Origin: Rhodococcoides fascians A44A
GTDB lineage: Bacteria; Actinomycetota; Actinomycetes; Mycobacteriales; Mycobacteriaceae
Assembly: GCF_000760735.1 (NCBI RefSeq)
Contig: NZ_JMEX01000008.1
Span: forward strand, 838,018 to 902,017
Length of the DNA stretch: 64,000 bases
Direction of reading: 5' to 3'
Part shown: positions 35,711-49,175 of the stretch, piece after piece
How positions within the stretch are numbered: the first letter of the stretch is position 1
Layout: each line of letters starts with the position of its first letter
Notes under the pieces: generated by a model
What the model was told of the DNA's origin: nothing
Databases searched by the model: none
Seen by the model: the letters and a program-made list of their open reading frames with translations, nothing else
Translations under genes and position numbers: made by a program

Positions 35711-37399
35711 TCACGCTCCTTTCACGGTCAGGGGCAGCCGCAGGGCACCGGGGGCCGAGGCGGGCACTACCGGCGAGCGTGGCTGTGTCGGCTTGATCTC
35801 GCGGTAGGGCTGACCCTGAGACGGGCGCTGATCGGTCTCGCCCTTGTTCGGCCACAACGCGAGGGCGCGCTCGGCTTGGGCGGTGATCGTCAGGGACGGA
35901 TTGACGCCCAGATTGGCGCTCACTGCTGAGCCGTCGACGACGTGAAGGCCGTCGTATCCGTAGACCCGGTGGTAGGCGTCGACGACGCCGCGCTCGGGGT
36001 TCTCCCCGATCGCGCACCCTCCGAGGAAGTGCGCCGTCATCGGGATGTTGACGATTTCCGCGATGGAGCCACCCGGGTCACCCCCGATCTTGTCCGCGAG
36101 CATGCGTATTGCCTCGTGCCCCTGCGGGATCCACTGCGGAGGTGGGTCGCCCTGGCCGGGACGACTGGTCAGACGCCTGCCGAACAGCCCTTTCTTCGAA
36201 CCCAGTTCCAGTGAATTGTCGTCGGTCTGCATGACGAGTGCGATGACGGTGCGTTCGGACCAGCGACGGACGGACAGGCTGCGCAGCGCAGCACCGGGGT
36301 GACGCAGCGCGACGCCGAGAGTCTTCAGCACCCGAGGCGTGCGGCCCCCTCCGTCGCTCAGCACTGTCTGCAGAAGTCCGATTGCGTTGCTGCCCTTGCC
36401 GTATCGAACGGGTTCGATGTGCGTGTGATCGTCCGGATGGAACGACGATGTGATGGCGACGCCCTGGGTGTAGTCGATCTCGCGACCCCGCGCGGTTGCG
36501 GCGAGGACAGCCTCGGAGTTCGTTCGGACGAGGCCGCCGATCCGGTCGGACAGCTTGGGCAGCTGCCCGGTCTCCTTCATCGCCAGCAGCAGCTTCTGGG
36601 TGCCGTAGGTACCCGCCGCGAAGACCACCTGGTCGGCAGTCATGACGGTGTCGGCCCGGCGCAGTTTTGCGCCCGTGCGACGCGTCACCACCTCGTAGCC
36701 TCCCCCTGCGCGTGGCCGAACCGAGGTGACCGTCGTCAGCGGGAAGATCTGTGCGCCGGCGTGTTCCGCGAGATGGAGGTAGTTCTTGACGAGTGTGTTC
36801 TTCGCCCCGACGCGGCATCCCGTCATGCAGGATCCACATTCGGTGCAGCCGGTCCGTGCCGGCCCGACGCCGCCGAAGAACGGGTCCGGATCGGTCCTTC
36901 CCGGCTGACCGAAGAACACACCGACGGGTGTGCTGGTGAACGTCTCCCCCACCCCCATGTCCTCGGCCACTTCCTTCATGACCTTGTCCGACGGGGTGAT
37001 CGTGGGGTTGGTCTCGACGCCCAGCATGCGTTTGGCCTGGTCGTAGTACGGGCCGAGTTCACGGTGCCAGTCGGTGATGCTTGCCCACTGCGGATCCTCG
37101 AAGAACCGTTTCGGGGGCTGATACAGAGTGTTGGCGTAGTTCAGCGATCCACCGCCGACGCCTGCGCCCGCCATGACGAGAACGTCGGGGAGCAGATGAA
37201 TGCGCTGTACTCCGTAGCATCCGAGGGCGGGCGCCCACAGGTACTTTCTGAGTCGCCAACTGGTCTTCGGCAGCTGATCGTCGGCGAAGCGCCGGCCGGA
37301 TTCGAGCACGCCGACGCTGTACCCCTTCTCGACGGCGCGGAGCGCGCTGACGCTACCGCCGAACCCTGATCCGATGACAAGAACGTCGAAATGGGTCAT
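35711..37399 (-). CDS. GMC-type FAD oxidoreductase (cholesterol oxidase/ChoD-like)
   Basis: 562 residues. The FAD loop GSGFGGS is at 10-16, and GAGVGGGSLNYANTLYQPP is the GMC signature region. HFLGGCAIGENPERGVVDAYHRVYGYDGLHVVDGS is the C-terminal GMC signature with the active-site His/Asn pair. A Cys-rich segment, C-x2-C-x2-C-x3-C in CTECGSCMTGC, resembles a 4Fe-4S motif and occurs in the ChoD-like branch. It likely oxidises a secondary alcohol of a hydrophobic substrate. It overlaps the BVMO gene as ATGA. Confidence 0.87.
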   Translation of the reverse strand: MTHFDVLVIGSGFGGSVSALRAVEKGYSVGVLESGRRFADDQLPKTSWRLRKYLWAPALGCYGVQRIHLLPDVLVMAGAGVGGGSLNYANTLYQPPKRFFEDPQWASITDWHRELGPYYDQAKRMLGVETNPTITPSDKVMKEVAEDMGVGETFTSTPVGVFFGQPGRTDPDPFFGGVGPARTGCTECGSCMTGCRVGAKNTLVKNYLHLAEHAGAQIFPLTTVTSVRPRAGGGYEVVTRRTGAKLRRADTVMTADQVVFAAGTYGTQKLLLAMKETGQLPKLSDRIGGLVRTNSEAVLAATARGREIDYTQGVAITSSFHPDDHTHIEPVRYGKGSNAIGLLQTVLSDGGGRTPRVLKTLGVALRHPGAALRSLSVRRWSERTVIALVMQTDDNSLELGSKKGLFGRRLTSRPGQGDPPPQWIPQGHEAIRMLADKIGGDPGGSIAEIVNIPMTAHFLGGCAIGENPERGVVDAYHRVYGYDGLHVVDGSAVSANLGVNPSLTITAQAERALALWPNKGETDQRPSQGQPYREIKPTQPRSPVVPASAPGALRLPLTVKGA

Positions 37400-38871
37400 C
37401 TCGCAGATCCTTTCGTTTCGTATTTGTCCAAGTCGAACGTCCGGGTCGAGTTACGGAACGTGAACGTGTAGGTCGGCCACATCACCGGATTCTTTCCTTC
37501 GGAGTCCAGGTACCAACTCGAGCAACCGCCGGAGTTCCACACCGTTCCGGCCAGCGAGTCGTGGATCCACGTGTTGTATTCCTTCTGGGCGGTTTCCGTG
37601 ACGTCGACGGAGCCGATGCCCCGCTCACGCATCTGCGCCAACGCGGACACCACGTACTCGGCCTGGGATTCCAACATGTAGACGATGGAACTGTGGCCGA
37701 GGTTGGTGTTGGGCCCGTACATCAGGAACAGGTTCGGGAATCCGCTGACGGTGGTGCCTCGGAATGCGTTGGGGCTGCCACCCCACTTCTGAGCGAGCGT
37801 CTCCCCGTTGTCGCCGACGAGCAGGTGGGAGACGGGTGGCTCCGTCGGGGTGAATCCGGTGGCGAAGATGATCGTGTCCACCGGGTAGGACGTGCCGTCG
37901 GCCGCGCTGACCGAGTTCTCCCCGATCGAAGCGAGCCGGCTTGCCACCAGGTCGACATCGCTTCGGTCGAGGGTCTTCAACCAGTCGTTGGACAGCAGGA
38001 TCCGCTTGCATCCGATGACGAAGTTCGGTGTGAGAGCCGCCCGCTTCGCCGGGTTCTTCACCTGCCGACGCAGGTGCGTCCTCGCTACGATCGACACCAG
38101 CGGTAGCACCTTGGGAAAGCGCGCCAGACCGAGGACGTACGCCTCCCGGTAGCTGTAGATGGCCGCCCGAACCGCTTTCTGCGACAGGGGGAAACGCCGA
38201 TACATCGCCTTCTCGACGCGGCCGAGGGTGCGGTCCAACCGAGGAATGACCCAGGCGGGAGTTCGTTGGAACACCGTGAGCCGCTCGGTACGGTCGGCGA
38301 TCTCGGGCACGAACTGCACGGCGGATGCGCCCGTGCCGATGACGGCGACGCGTTTACCCGTCAGGTCGTGATCGTGGTTCCACGTCGCGGAGTGGAACAT
38401 CTCGCCGGTGAACGTCTCGATACCGGGCACCTCGGGAAGTTTCGGAGTCGACAGAGCACCCGTCGCCGCGACGAGCACACGCGTCGACACCGGGCCGGAC
38501 GACGTCTGCACGTTCCACCGAGAGGATGCGGAATCCCAGGTGGCGCCGAGCAATTCGCATTCGGTGACGATGCGCTCGCGCAGACCCGTCCGTTCCACGA
38601 CTCCCCTGAGGTATGCGTAGATCTCCGGCTGACGGGCGAACGTGTGCGTCCACTCGGGGCTCTGCGCGAACGAGAACGAGTAGAGCGACGTCGGCACGTC
38701 ACACGCACACCCGGGGTACGTGTTGTCACGCCACGTTCCGCCGACGTCGGCAGCACGTTCGATGACGAGCACGTCCGCCGACGGGTCTGCGTCGAGAACC
38801 TTGGTGGCCGCGGCTATTCCAGCAAATCCTGCGCCGACGACCAGTACATCGACCGAACTGGGGATCACCAT
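37396..38871 (-). CDS. Flavin-containing Baeyer-Villiger-type monooxygenase
   Basis: 491 residues from the Met at 38871 (a start at 38892 would add 7 residues and overlap tetR by 28 bp). The N-terminal FAD motif is GAGFAG, followed by the DVGGTWRDNTYPGCACDVPTSLYSFSF block. The type I BVMO fingerprint FxGxxxHxxxW is met by FTGEMFHSATW, then the NADPH motif GTGASA. It inserts oxygen next to a ketone using NADPH. The gene lies between tetR and the GMC oxidase; an alcohol-ketone-ester sequence (GMC, then BVMO) is the natural reading. Confidence 0.88.
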   Translation of the reverse strand: MVIPSSVDVLVVGAGFAGIAAATKVLDADPSADVLVIERAADVGGTWRDNTYPGCACDVPTSLYSFSFAQSPEWTHTFARQPEIYAYLRGVVERTGLRERIVTECELLGATWDSASSRWNVQTSSGPVSTRVLVAATGALSTPKLPEVPGIETFTGEMFHSATWNHDHDLTGKRVAVIGTGASAVQFVPEIADRTERLTVFQRTPAWVIPRLDRTLGRVEKAMYRRFPLSQKAVRAAIYSYREAYVLGLARFPKVLPLVSIVARTHLRRQVKNPAKRAALTPNFVIGCKRILLSNDWLKTLDRSDVDLVASRLASIGENSVSAADGTSYPVDTIIFATGFTPTEPPVSHLLVGDNGETLAQKWGGSPNAFRGTTVSGFPNLFLMYGPNTNLGHSSIVYMLESQAEYVVSALAQMRERGIGSVDVTETAQKEYNTWIHDSLAGTVWNSGGCSSWYLDSEGKNPVMWPTYTFTFRNSTRTFDLDKYETKGSAR

Positions 38872-39446
38872 TCCATCACCTTCTGCTCCCATGCGGGCAA
38901 CAACCGCGACCGGAGTGCGGCGTCGGCGTCGGGGCTACGGAACAAGGCCGACACGGCCAGTCCGCGAGCCAGTTCTATGCTGAGTTCGATGCTCTCGGTG
39001 GACATCCGGCTACCCATGACGATGGACGCACCTCCCATCAGCGCCTCGGACACCTTGCGTTCGAGCGGAAGCATCGCCTCGTGCAGGGCGGCGTCGGTCC
39101 TGGCGGCGACCCACAGTTCGAGCGCCGCGTAGAAGAGTGGGCCGGAGAATGCTTCGCTCAACACCTCGACACCGCGCTCGGGATCGGGCTTCGCGGCCAG
39201 GATTTCTGCGAGTCGCTTGTCCACCAGATGGCCGACGGCCGCGGTGACCAACGCTTCCTTCGTCGGAAAGTGATGCAGTTGCGCTCCTCGGGACACGCCG
39301 GCACGTCGAGCGATCTCCTGCGTGCTGGTCCGCGCGAAGCCGAGTTCGACGAGGCACTCGATCGCCGCGTCGAGCAGTTTGGCCTGCGTGCCCGCCGTGC
39401 GTTCCGCTTGCGTGCGGCGTTCGGTCAGTTCGGTGCTCTGGGTCAC
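38865..39446 (-). CDS. TetR-family regulator of the BVMO-GMC-ADC operon
   Basis: 193 residues from GTG 39446. The N-terminal HTH is in TSTQEIARRAGVSRGAQLHHFPTKEALVTAA, a standard TetR recognition pattern; the remaining 130 residues form the ligand-binding helical domain. Its stop overlaps the BVMO start region, so it heads the operon and probably represses itself and the downstream genes. A 12-bp palindrome 30 bp upstream is the likely operator. Confidence 0.9.
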   Translation of the reverse strand: MTQSTELTERRTQAERTAGTQAKLLDAAIECLVELGFARTSTQEIARRAGVSRGAQLHHFPTKEALVTAAVGHLVDKRLAEILAAKPDPERGVEVLSEAFSGPLFYAALELWVAARTDAALHEAMLPLERKVSEALMGGASIVMGSRMSTESIELSIELARGLAVSALFRSPDADAALRSRLLPAWEQKVMEW

Positions 39447-39475
39447 ACTGCTGACCGTATCCGAAAATCAACAAA

Positions 39476-39487
39476 CAGTCCAGACTG
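39476..39487. promoter_or_regulatory. Candidate TetR operator upstream of the BVMO operon
   Basis: CAGTC-CA-GACTG is a perfect 12-bp palindrome within an A/T-rich surround (AAA before, CTTTTT after). It lies in the only gap before tetR, 30 bp from its start, on the side where its promoter must be. Confidence 0.55.
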
Positions 39488-39536
39488 CTTTTTAGTTCGG
39501 CAGTTGGATCGGCCGTCGACGATCACACGGCAGGCC

Positions 39537-41315
39537 TCACACCAGGCGGTAGCGGAGCATCATTTCGTGGTCTTCGTGGTCGAGCATGTGGCAGTGCCAC
39601 ATGTACCCCTGCAGCTCGGCCGAGCCGTGGTGCCCGCCGGACCCGGCGGAAAACGTTGCGTCCGGGTCGAATCCGAGTTCGTCGGCGCGGGGGAACCGGA
39701 CGAGGATCCGCGTGACCGTCCCCGGGTACGTGTTCACTGTGTCCTTGGCACCCGCTTCCCACGGCGCAGGCGCAGCAAGCGGCCCGGTGACGTACCGCTC
39801 GACGTCGGGGGCCCATTTGACCCCGACGTCGGGGCGCGGATTGTCGCGCTGGTACGCAGCGAGGTCGATCGGAGCACGACCGAGGGTCCGGAAATGCACC
39901 AGATGCAGGTGAATCGGATGCGGTTCGAGCGTGGTGTTGACGATGTTCCACTGCTCGACGGCTCCCTGCGCGGGCATCTCGATGTCCGGGTCGCTGTACC
40001 GCAGATTGTTGAGCGTCATCATCGGCGGTGCCAACGACAGGCCTGCCGACGGCTGGTTCACGGTCACGGTGCGTTGCACCTGCACCTGAAGCAGCGCGGG
40101 CAGAAGCGGAGGTTGCCCCTTCCCGCCTCGGTACATGGTCATGACGTCGCCGGTGAACCCGCGGCCCGACGCCACCCTGAACTGGCAGAACAACGGCATC
40201 GGTATCGCTCCCAGCGACGCGGCTTGCGCCGGTGGCGGCTCGTCGTTGCGCAGTTCGATCAACTCGCCGGGTTCTGCGGCCCCGAAGTCGACCAGGACGT
40301 CGATTCTCTCCGCGGGCGCGAGGCGAACACTGTCGGTTCGAACGGGTGCGTCGAGCAGTCCGCCGTCGTTCCCGATGACCCAGAATTGCAGCCGCTGCGC
40401 GCTCTGTTGGCCCGACATGAACAGATTCCACACCGAGTACGAACCTGCGTTGACGATACGGAACCGGTAGAGGCCGCGCGCGACTTCCATCGTCGGCCAT
40501 ATCTTTCCGTTGACGACGCCGACGTCGCCGGTTCCGCCGCCCTCCCACTTGCCCTGCGGCACAGTAATGTTGGACCGAATGCTCATCGATCCGTCGGGAT
40601 TCATGATCTTCTCCTGCAGTACCAGCGGGATCTCGAACTCGCCGGACGGGAGTCCGAGCGAATTATCCGCTGCCCCCGAATCATGCTGATCACGAACGAT
40701 ATTGACGCCGACGAGCCCCGCGTAGACGTTGATGCGCGTCATGGACATCGCGTGATCGTGGTACCACAACCCGGCCGCGTCGTTCAGGCCGGAAAAACTG
40801 TGGGTCAGCGACTCGCCGGGACGGACCAGCATCTCGGAGTGCCCGTCGGAATCGGGCTGCGTGATCGCCCCGTGCAGATGCAGCGAGGTCGGCGTCATGT
40901 GCCGGTCGTGTTCGCTCATGCCGTGCAGGGAGGTGTCGACATCGGCGGCCAACGGATTACCGTCCGTGTCGTTGCTGTAGCGCAACGTCCAGGGCTGGCC
41001 TTGGACGCTCTCGATCGTCGGCCCGAGGTAGTCGAGATCGCCGTAACCGAACGTCGGACCGGGCGCGAGATCCGCGTGGAAGGAATGCGATCCGCTTCGC
41101 GCCCTCAGCTCGACGGCAGTGCCGGAGACGACGGGCAGACGGGGTAGCTCGTCGCGGAACGGCTGCAGGGGCGGCGAATGGAACAGCAGTGGACTGTGGC
41201 CGCCGAAGATGTCGTCCGCAGTCGCGCGGCGCACGGCCGACGACGCCGGCAGCGCCGCGGCGACGACACCGAAGACGGCCAGGCGAAACGCGGATCGCCG
41301 TGACATCTCGTTCAC
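39537..41315 (-). CDS. Tat-exported multicopper oxidase
   Basis: 592 residues from GTG 41315, which follows a run of G at good spacing; upstream in-frame sequence lies in the repeat element. The Tat signal SRRSAFRLAVFG is followed by Ala-rich hydrophobic residues. Copper ligands are complete: SLHLHG, WYHDH, HPIHLHLVHF, and HCHMLDHEDHEM with the type 1 Cys, His and Met. It is a CotA/bilirubin-oxidase-like three-domain enzyme that couples substrate oxidation to oxygen reduction outside the membrane. Cuprous ion, phenols or Mn(II) are possible substrates. Confidence 0.9.
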   Translation of the reverse strand: MNEMSRRSAFRLAVFGVVAAALPASSAVRRATADDIFGGHSPLLFHSPPLQPFRDELPRLPVVSGTAVELRARSGSHSFHADLAPGPTFGYGDLDYLGPTIESVQGQPWTLRYSNDTDGNPLAADVDTSLHGMSEHDRHMTPTSLHLHGAITQPDSDGHSEMLVRPGESLTHSFSGLNDAAGLWYHDHAMSMTRINVYAGLVGVNIVRDQHDSGAADNSLGLPSGEFEIPLVLQEKIMNPDGSMSIRSNITVPQGKWEGGGTGDVGVVNGKIWPTMEVARGLYRFRIVNAGSYSVWNLFMSGQQSAQRLQFWVIGNDGGLLDAPVRTDSVRLAPAERIDVLVDFGAAEPGELIELRNDEPPPAQAASLGAIPMPLFCQFRVASGRGFTGDVMTMYRGGKGQPPLLPALLQVQVQRTVTVNQPSAGLSLAPPMMTLNNLRYSDPDIEMPAQGAVEQWNIVNTTLEPHPIHLHLVHFRTLGRAPIDLAAYQRDNPRPDVGVKWAPDVERYVTGPLAAPAPWEAGAKDTVNTYPGTVTRILVRFPRADELGFDPDATFSAGSGGHHGSAELQGYMWHCHMLDHEDHEMMLRYRLV

Positions 41316-41331
41316 ACGACACCCCCCTGTT

Positions 41332-41405
41332 GTGAGTGGAAATTCGGTGCATTCTGGTCGCTCCGTCGGCTCCGCTCCTGCCCCGGAGCCTACATTTCCA
41401 CTCAC
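41332..41405. repeat. Intergenic inverted-repeat element (copy with GTGAGTGGAAAT arms)
   Basis: Outer arms GTGAGTGGAAAT (41332-41343) and ATTTCCACTCAC (41394-41405) are exact complements. An inner hairpin GGCTCCG/CGGAGCC (41368-41374 and 41384-41390) sits between them. The right side (41388-41405) repeats the arm of the 26576-26619 hairpin, and 41356-41381 repeats 9836-9861 at 23 of 26 positions. It lies 16 bp after the asd stop and probably ends asd transcription before the oxidase gene. Confidence 0.75.
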
Positions 41406-41420
41406 GCGCGCCGAAGGCGC

Positions 41421-43705
<2,285 letters not shown>

Positions 43706-44152
43706 GCGTGTGTACCTCCGCTGCTTGGGTGCGTCTCGATTGGTGCAACTTGCCGGAGCTACCTTACCGAGGTCCGGCCTCTCCTTGCGCTGGTGGTACG
43801 GCAACAGCGCCCCTGACCTGCGTCTTCCGTCCGCCGACGGGCACCGGGAGCGTCTCCCCCGGCCGCTCACGTCCCAGCCCGGCCCCGAATCCAGGATATT
43901 CGTCCGACGCCGGTGCCCGGGTCACCCCGATGCGAGGAGGGTGAAACGTGGAGTCCATCCGGATAAACGGGCGGTTTCGGCGGGTGGGTACCGATCGGCC
44001 GACTCTCCTCGGACGGCCTTCCGCCTGAGCCCCTCCAAAGCGAACCGAACGGTGTCCGAATCGAGCGTTACTTCCCGAAATCGCAAGAACCGGAATACTA
44101 TTGGCCAGTCCATCGCATCACATGCGCCTTTTTCGTCGGGAGAGGGTCGTGT
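43706..44152. other. 447-bp divergent gap between lysC and the LuxR regulator
   Basis: No frame here looks protein-coding. The lysC side is structured: GGGAG/CTCCC forms a small hairpin near 43847-43858, and GGGCACCGG (43839-43847) is complementary to CCGGTGCCC (43910-43918). Promoters for both genes must lie here. I do not recognise a lysine riboswitch or T-box; the folded stretch could be an unrecognised leader RNA. Confidence 0.4.
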
Positions 44153-46804
44153 ATGACCACGTTGCCCCTGTCTTCACTCTCGACGCCGTCTCGGCAGCCC
44201 TCGGTGACGCCGCCCGAGCTGCGCAGCAGAATTCCGCTTCGTCCTCGAACCACGATCAGCCGGCCGCGCCTGCTCACGATGCTCGACGACGCCGATCCCT
44301 CGGTGGTGACCTTGGTGACCGCACCGGCGGGGTCGGGTAAGACGACCCTGTTGGTCGACTGGATCGGCGCCGACGAACGTGCGCGTGCCGGGTCGGTGGC
44401 CTGGCTGACCGTCGAGGAGTCCGACAACGATGTCGCGCATCTGCGATCGTCGGTCGTCTCGGCGTTCGAGCATGCGGGCTCGCACGAGCTGAGCGAGGCG
44501 ATGGCACGGGTGCCGTCACCTGCAGGCTCGCCGGGCAGCTTCGGTGCGCTGCTCGTGGAGGCACTCGACACGGTGGACGGTCCGGTGACGTTGATCCTGG
44601 ACGACGCGCATCTACTCCACGACGACGACGCACTGTCGTTGCTCGGCAATTTCCTGCGGTGGCCGCCGCGCACTGTCCGCACGGTTCTCGCCGGACGGTT
44701 CGAACCACCTCTGGCGCTGCAGAAGTTACGTCTGGACGGTCGAGTGCACGACATCTCCCCGGCCGCCATCGCGTTCACCGCGGACGAAGCTGCCGCGATG
44801 TTGGCGCGCACCGGAACCGTTCTCGCAGAGGACGATCTGTCCAAGTTGATGGTTCGGACCGAGGGATGGGCGGCCGGTCTGCGGCTTGCGGGAATGACGT
44901 TGACGGGCGCGCGACCGCCGTCCGAGGTCATCGACGCATTCACCGGGACGCAGCACACCGTCGCGGATTACCTCGTCGGGGAAGTCCTTTCCAACCTTCC
45001 GCCTCACGTCCGGACGTTCCTGATCGAGACGTCCGTTCCCGACTGGTTCACGGCCGACCTCGCGGAGAAGCTCACCGGTGACCGTCGGTGCCAGGACATC
45101 ATCGACGGCCTTCTCGCCCAGAACTTCCTCGTCGATCGCATTCCCGGGCCCGAGACCGGCTACCGGTACCACCCGCTCATGCGCGGTTATCTCCGCGCGG
45201 AGATCGCACGTCTGGGGGCGGAGCAGATCAGGAACCTCGAACGCGTCACGTCCTCGTGGTTCACCGACACTCGCCACCCGTTGTTCGCACTCCAGCACAG
45301 CGTGCACGCCGCCGACTGCACACGAATCGTCGACATACTGTCCGAGTCCGGCCTGGGCATGGTGTTGCGCGGAGACGGCCCCCAGGTACTCGACGCCGTC
45401 GAGCAGAGCCCGGCAGATGTTCGACGCGATGTTCGGACAGGACTGGTCAGCGCGGCCGCTCTCCTGGCAACCGGCCGGATCGCACCCGCGGTGAGCATCC
45501 TGTCCGCGCTTCGACGATCGGGCGACGGCCTCGGCGACCCTCGCGCCGAGGTACTGCGCAGGGCCCTCGATCTGCACGCATCGCTCTACACGGGGACCGT
45601 GGCGACGCCGCTGGACCGGGCCCTGCGCGTCGGAATCGGACAATCAGGGTCTCCGGATCTCGACGCCTACGCGTCGATGGTCGCGGGCCTCGCGGAACTG
45701 CATCTCGGACGACGCGCCGCCGCGGACGTCCATCTGTCCGACGCCGTCGCGCACGCACAGGCTGGACATCTGCACCTCACCGCACTCACATGCCTGGCGA
45801 CGATCGCCGGAAGTCACTTCCTCGCGTCACAATTGACCGACGCACACACCGCCGCGCACGACGCACTCCACTACTCGCGGACGCACGGACTCACCGGATC
45901 GCCCGTGCATGCCGTCGCGCAGTCGGTCGAGTTGCTCGTCGGCATCGTGCGGCTGACGCCGGCAGACGCTGCACCCGACGACGTCTGGCGCGCGATCTGC
46001 ACCTCACCGGACCTGGCCATCGCGAGCTACGGACGCCGGGCACGGTGGGCCCTCGGCGCATCCGACGAGCCGGGCCGTTCCGCGCCGAGCGAGCGTGATC
46101 GAGCCGACCTGGAACGGCCGGCGCTACCCGGATTCGAGGCCTTGCTGGCCCCGATGATTCAACGTCGACACCTCGGGCAGGGAGAACTTCATCGCGCCGC
46201 GGAGTTCGTCGACCTGACCGCGCGGAGGCTCGGTCCGGTCGGTGAAGTCCACCTCCTGGCGGCCGAACTGCACCGCCGAGCCGGGCGTCTCGACGCCGCC
46301 GACGCCGAACTGACCCGCGTCATCGACGGCACCAAGCGCTGCCTGAACCCGGTGAATTCGATCCGCGCCTTGCTCGCAGCCGCCGCTGTCGCCGTCGAAC
46401 GCAAGAACCCCACCCGCGCCTTCGACTCCACCGTCGCTGCCCTGACCGCCGCACAACCGGAGTCGATTCTGCTTCCGTTCGCGGAAGCGGGCACCACCGT
46501 GCGCGACGTCCTGACCCACAACCACGGCAGGTTCGGGCTTCTCGAGCCCTTCGCGGACCTCGCCCGCGCCTCGGTTCCACACTCGGGAGCCGGAGTCGAC
46601 CGGTCACCGAATGCCGCACTGACCCGTCGCGAGCTGGAACTGCTGCGCGAACTCCCGTCATGGCGGACGGCCGAGCAGATCGCCGCGGACCACTTCGTCT
46701 CCGTCAACACCATCAAGACACACCTGCGCGGCATCTACCGCAAGCTCGAAGTCCGATCTCGCCGCGACGCCATCGCCGCCGCCCACGAACTCGGGCTGCT
46801 CTGA
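44153..46804 (+). CDS. Large LuxR/MalT-type (STAND ATPase) transcriptional regulator
   Basis: 883 residues. The N-terminal NTPase has Walker A APAGSGKTT (57-65) and Walker B TLILDDAHLL. A long TPR-like helical sensor (about 380-790) follows. The C-terminal LuxR helix-turn-helix begins LTRRELELLRELPSWRTAEQIAADHFVS and ends near residue 880. Such MalT/LAL proteins multimerise on DNA when ATP and a small inducer bind. It lies between lysC and leuA, where mycobacteria have no such gene, as I recall. Start supported by GAGAGGG. The target is unknown; the flanking divergent gap is one candidate. Confidence 0.88.
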   Translation: MTTLPLSSLSTPSRQPSVTPPELRSRIPLRPRTTISRPRLLTMLDDADPSVVTLVTAPAGSGKTTLLVDWIGADERARAGSVAWLTVEESDNDVAHLRSSVVSAFEHAGSHELSEAMARVPSPAGSPGSFGALLVEALDTVDGPVTLILDDAHLLHDDDALSLLGNFLRWPPRTVRTVLAGRFEPPLALQKLRLDGRVHDISPAAIAFTADEAAAMLARTGTVLAEDDLSKLMVRTEGWAAGLRLAGMTLTGARPPSEVIDAFTGTQHTVADYLVGEVLSNLPPHVRTFLIETSVPDWFTADLAEKLTGDRRCQDIIDGLLAQNFLVDRIPGPETGYRYHPLMRGYLRAEIARLGAEQIRNLERVTSSWFTDTRHPLFALQHSVHAADCTRIVDILSESGLGMVLRGDGPQVLDAVEQSPADVRRDVRTGLVSAAALLATGRIAPAVSILSALRRSGDGLGDPRAEVLRRALDLHASLYTGTVATPLDRALRVGIGQSGSPDLDAYASMVAGLAELHLGRRAAADVHLSDAVAHAQAGHLHLTALTCLATIAGSHFLASQLTDAHTAAHDALHYSRTHGLTGSPVHAVAQSVELLVGIVRLTPADAAPDDVWRAICTSPDLAIASYGRRARWALGASDEPGRSAPSERDRADLERPALPGFEALLAPMIQRRHLGQGELHRAAEFVDLTARRLGPVGEVHLLAAELHRRAGRLDAADAELTRVIDGTKRCLNPVNSIRALLAAAAVAVERKNPTRAFDSTVAALTAAQPESILLPFAEAGTTVRDVLTHNHGRFGLLEPFADLARASVPHSGAGVDRSPNAALTRRELELLRELPSWRTAEQIAADHFVSVNTIKTHLRGIYRKLEVRSRRDAIAAAHELGLL

Positions 46805-46911
46805 CGGACGCTCCCCTTGCGATTCATTCATCTGCTACGGGTGATGCAGTGGACGACCCGGGCGCGGACGCTGGTGGAGAAGCATCGATTCTCTTCGTGG
46901 AGCGAGGGCAC

Positions 46912-47145
46912 ATGGCTCAACCCGCTGGCGGCATATCGCACGGAGTTCGGTACGAGTTCGTCGTCGAAGGCGACCTGTCCGAACGTGCGAAGGCCGCGTT
47001 CCCCGATCTGTCGATCGCACGTGTCCCCGCTACGTTCACTCGAATGTTCGGGCCGATCGACGACGACACCGCCCTGCGCGGCATGTTGGCTCGGTTCGAC
47101 GCCCTCGGTCTGACCGTCGTCGAATTGCGTCGTTTACCCGACTGA
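46912..47145 (+). CDS. Small conserved-looking protein of unknown function
   Basis: 77 residues from the ATG at 46912 with GAGGG upstream. It reads as a compact alpha/beta domain: VRYEFVVEGDLSERAKAAFPDL, then FGPIDDDTALRGMLARFDALGLTVVELRRLP. The spacing of hydrophobic residues suggests a beta-alpha-beta ferredoxin-like fold. No cofactor or metal ligands are visible. It lies between the LuxR regulator and the leuA leader, on the same strand as both. I do not recognise the family. Confidence 0.65.
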   Translation: MAQPAGGISHGVRYEFVVEGDLSERAKAAFPDLSIARVPATFTRMFGPIDDDTALRGMLARFDALGLTVVELRRLPD

Positions 47146-47189
47146 CACGAGATCGGCGAACCCGGCCGTGAGAGGTGGAGGTGCAGTAG

Positions 47190-49136
<1,947 letters not shown>

Positions 49137-49145
49137 GACTCCGCT

Positions 49146-49175
49146 GCACCGCCGGTCATCGTCGACCGGCGGTGC
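49146..49175. terminator. Bidirectional hairpin between leuA and the MFS gene
   Basis: GCACCGCCGGTC (49146-49157) and GACCGGCGGTGC (49164-49175) pair perfectly around 6 nt. It begins 10 bp after leuA and overlaps the 3' end of the convergent MFS gene by its last codons. It has no long T run. Confidence 0.75.

Noticed and set aside
39081-41147. A 688-codon plus-strand frame opposite tetR and the multicopper oxidase gene
   Set aside because: The minus strand has intact copper ligands and a TetR HTH. The plus-strand product has no domain and atypical composition.
43764-44113. Short ORFs (63-64 codons) on the minus strand between lysC and the LuxR gene
   Set aside because: They have no ribosome site or recognisable pattern and overlap the structured leader. 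They are not distinguishable from chance frames.
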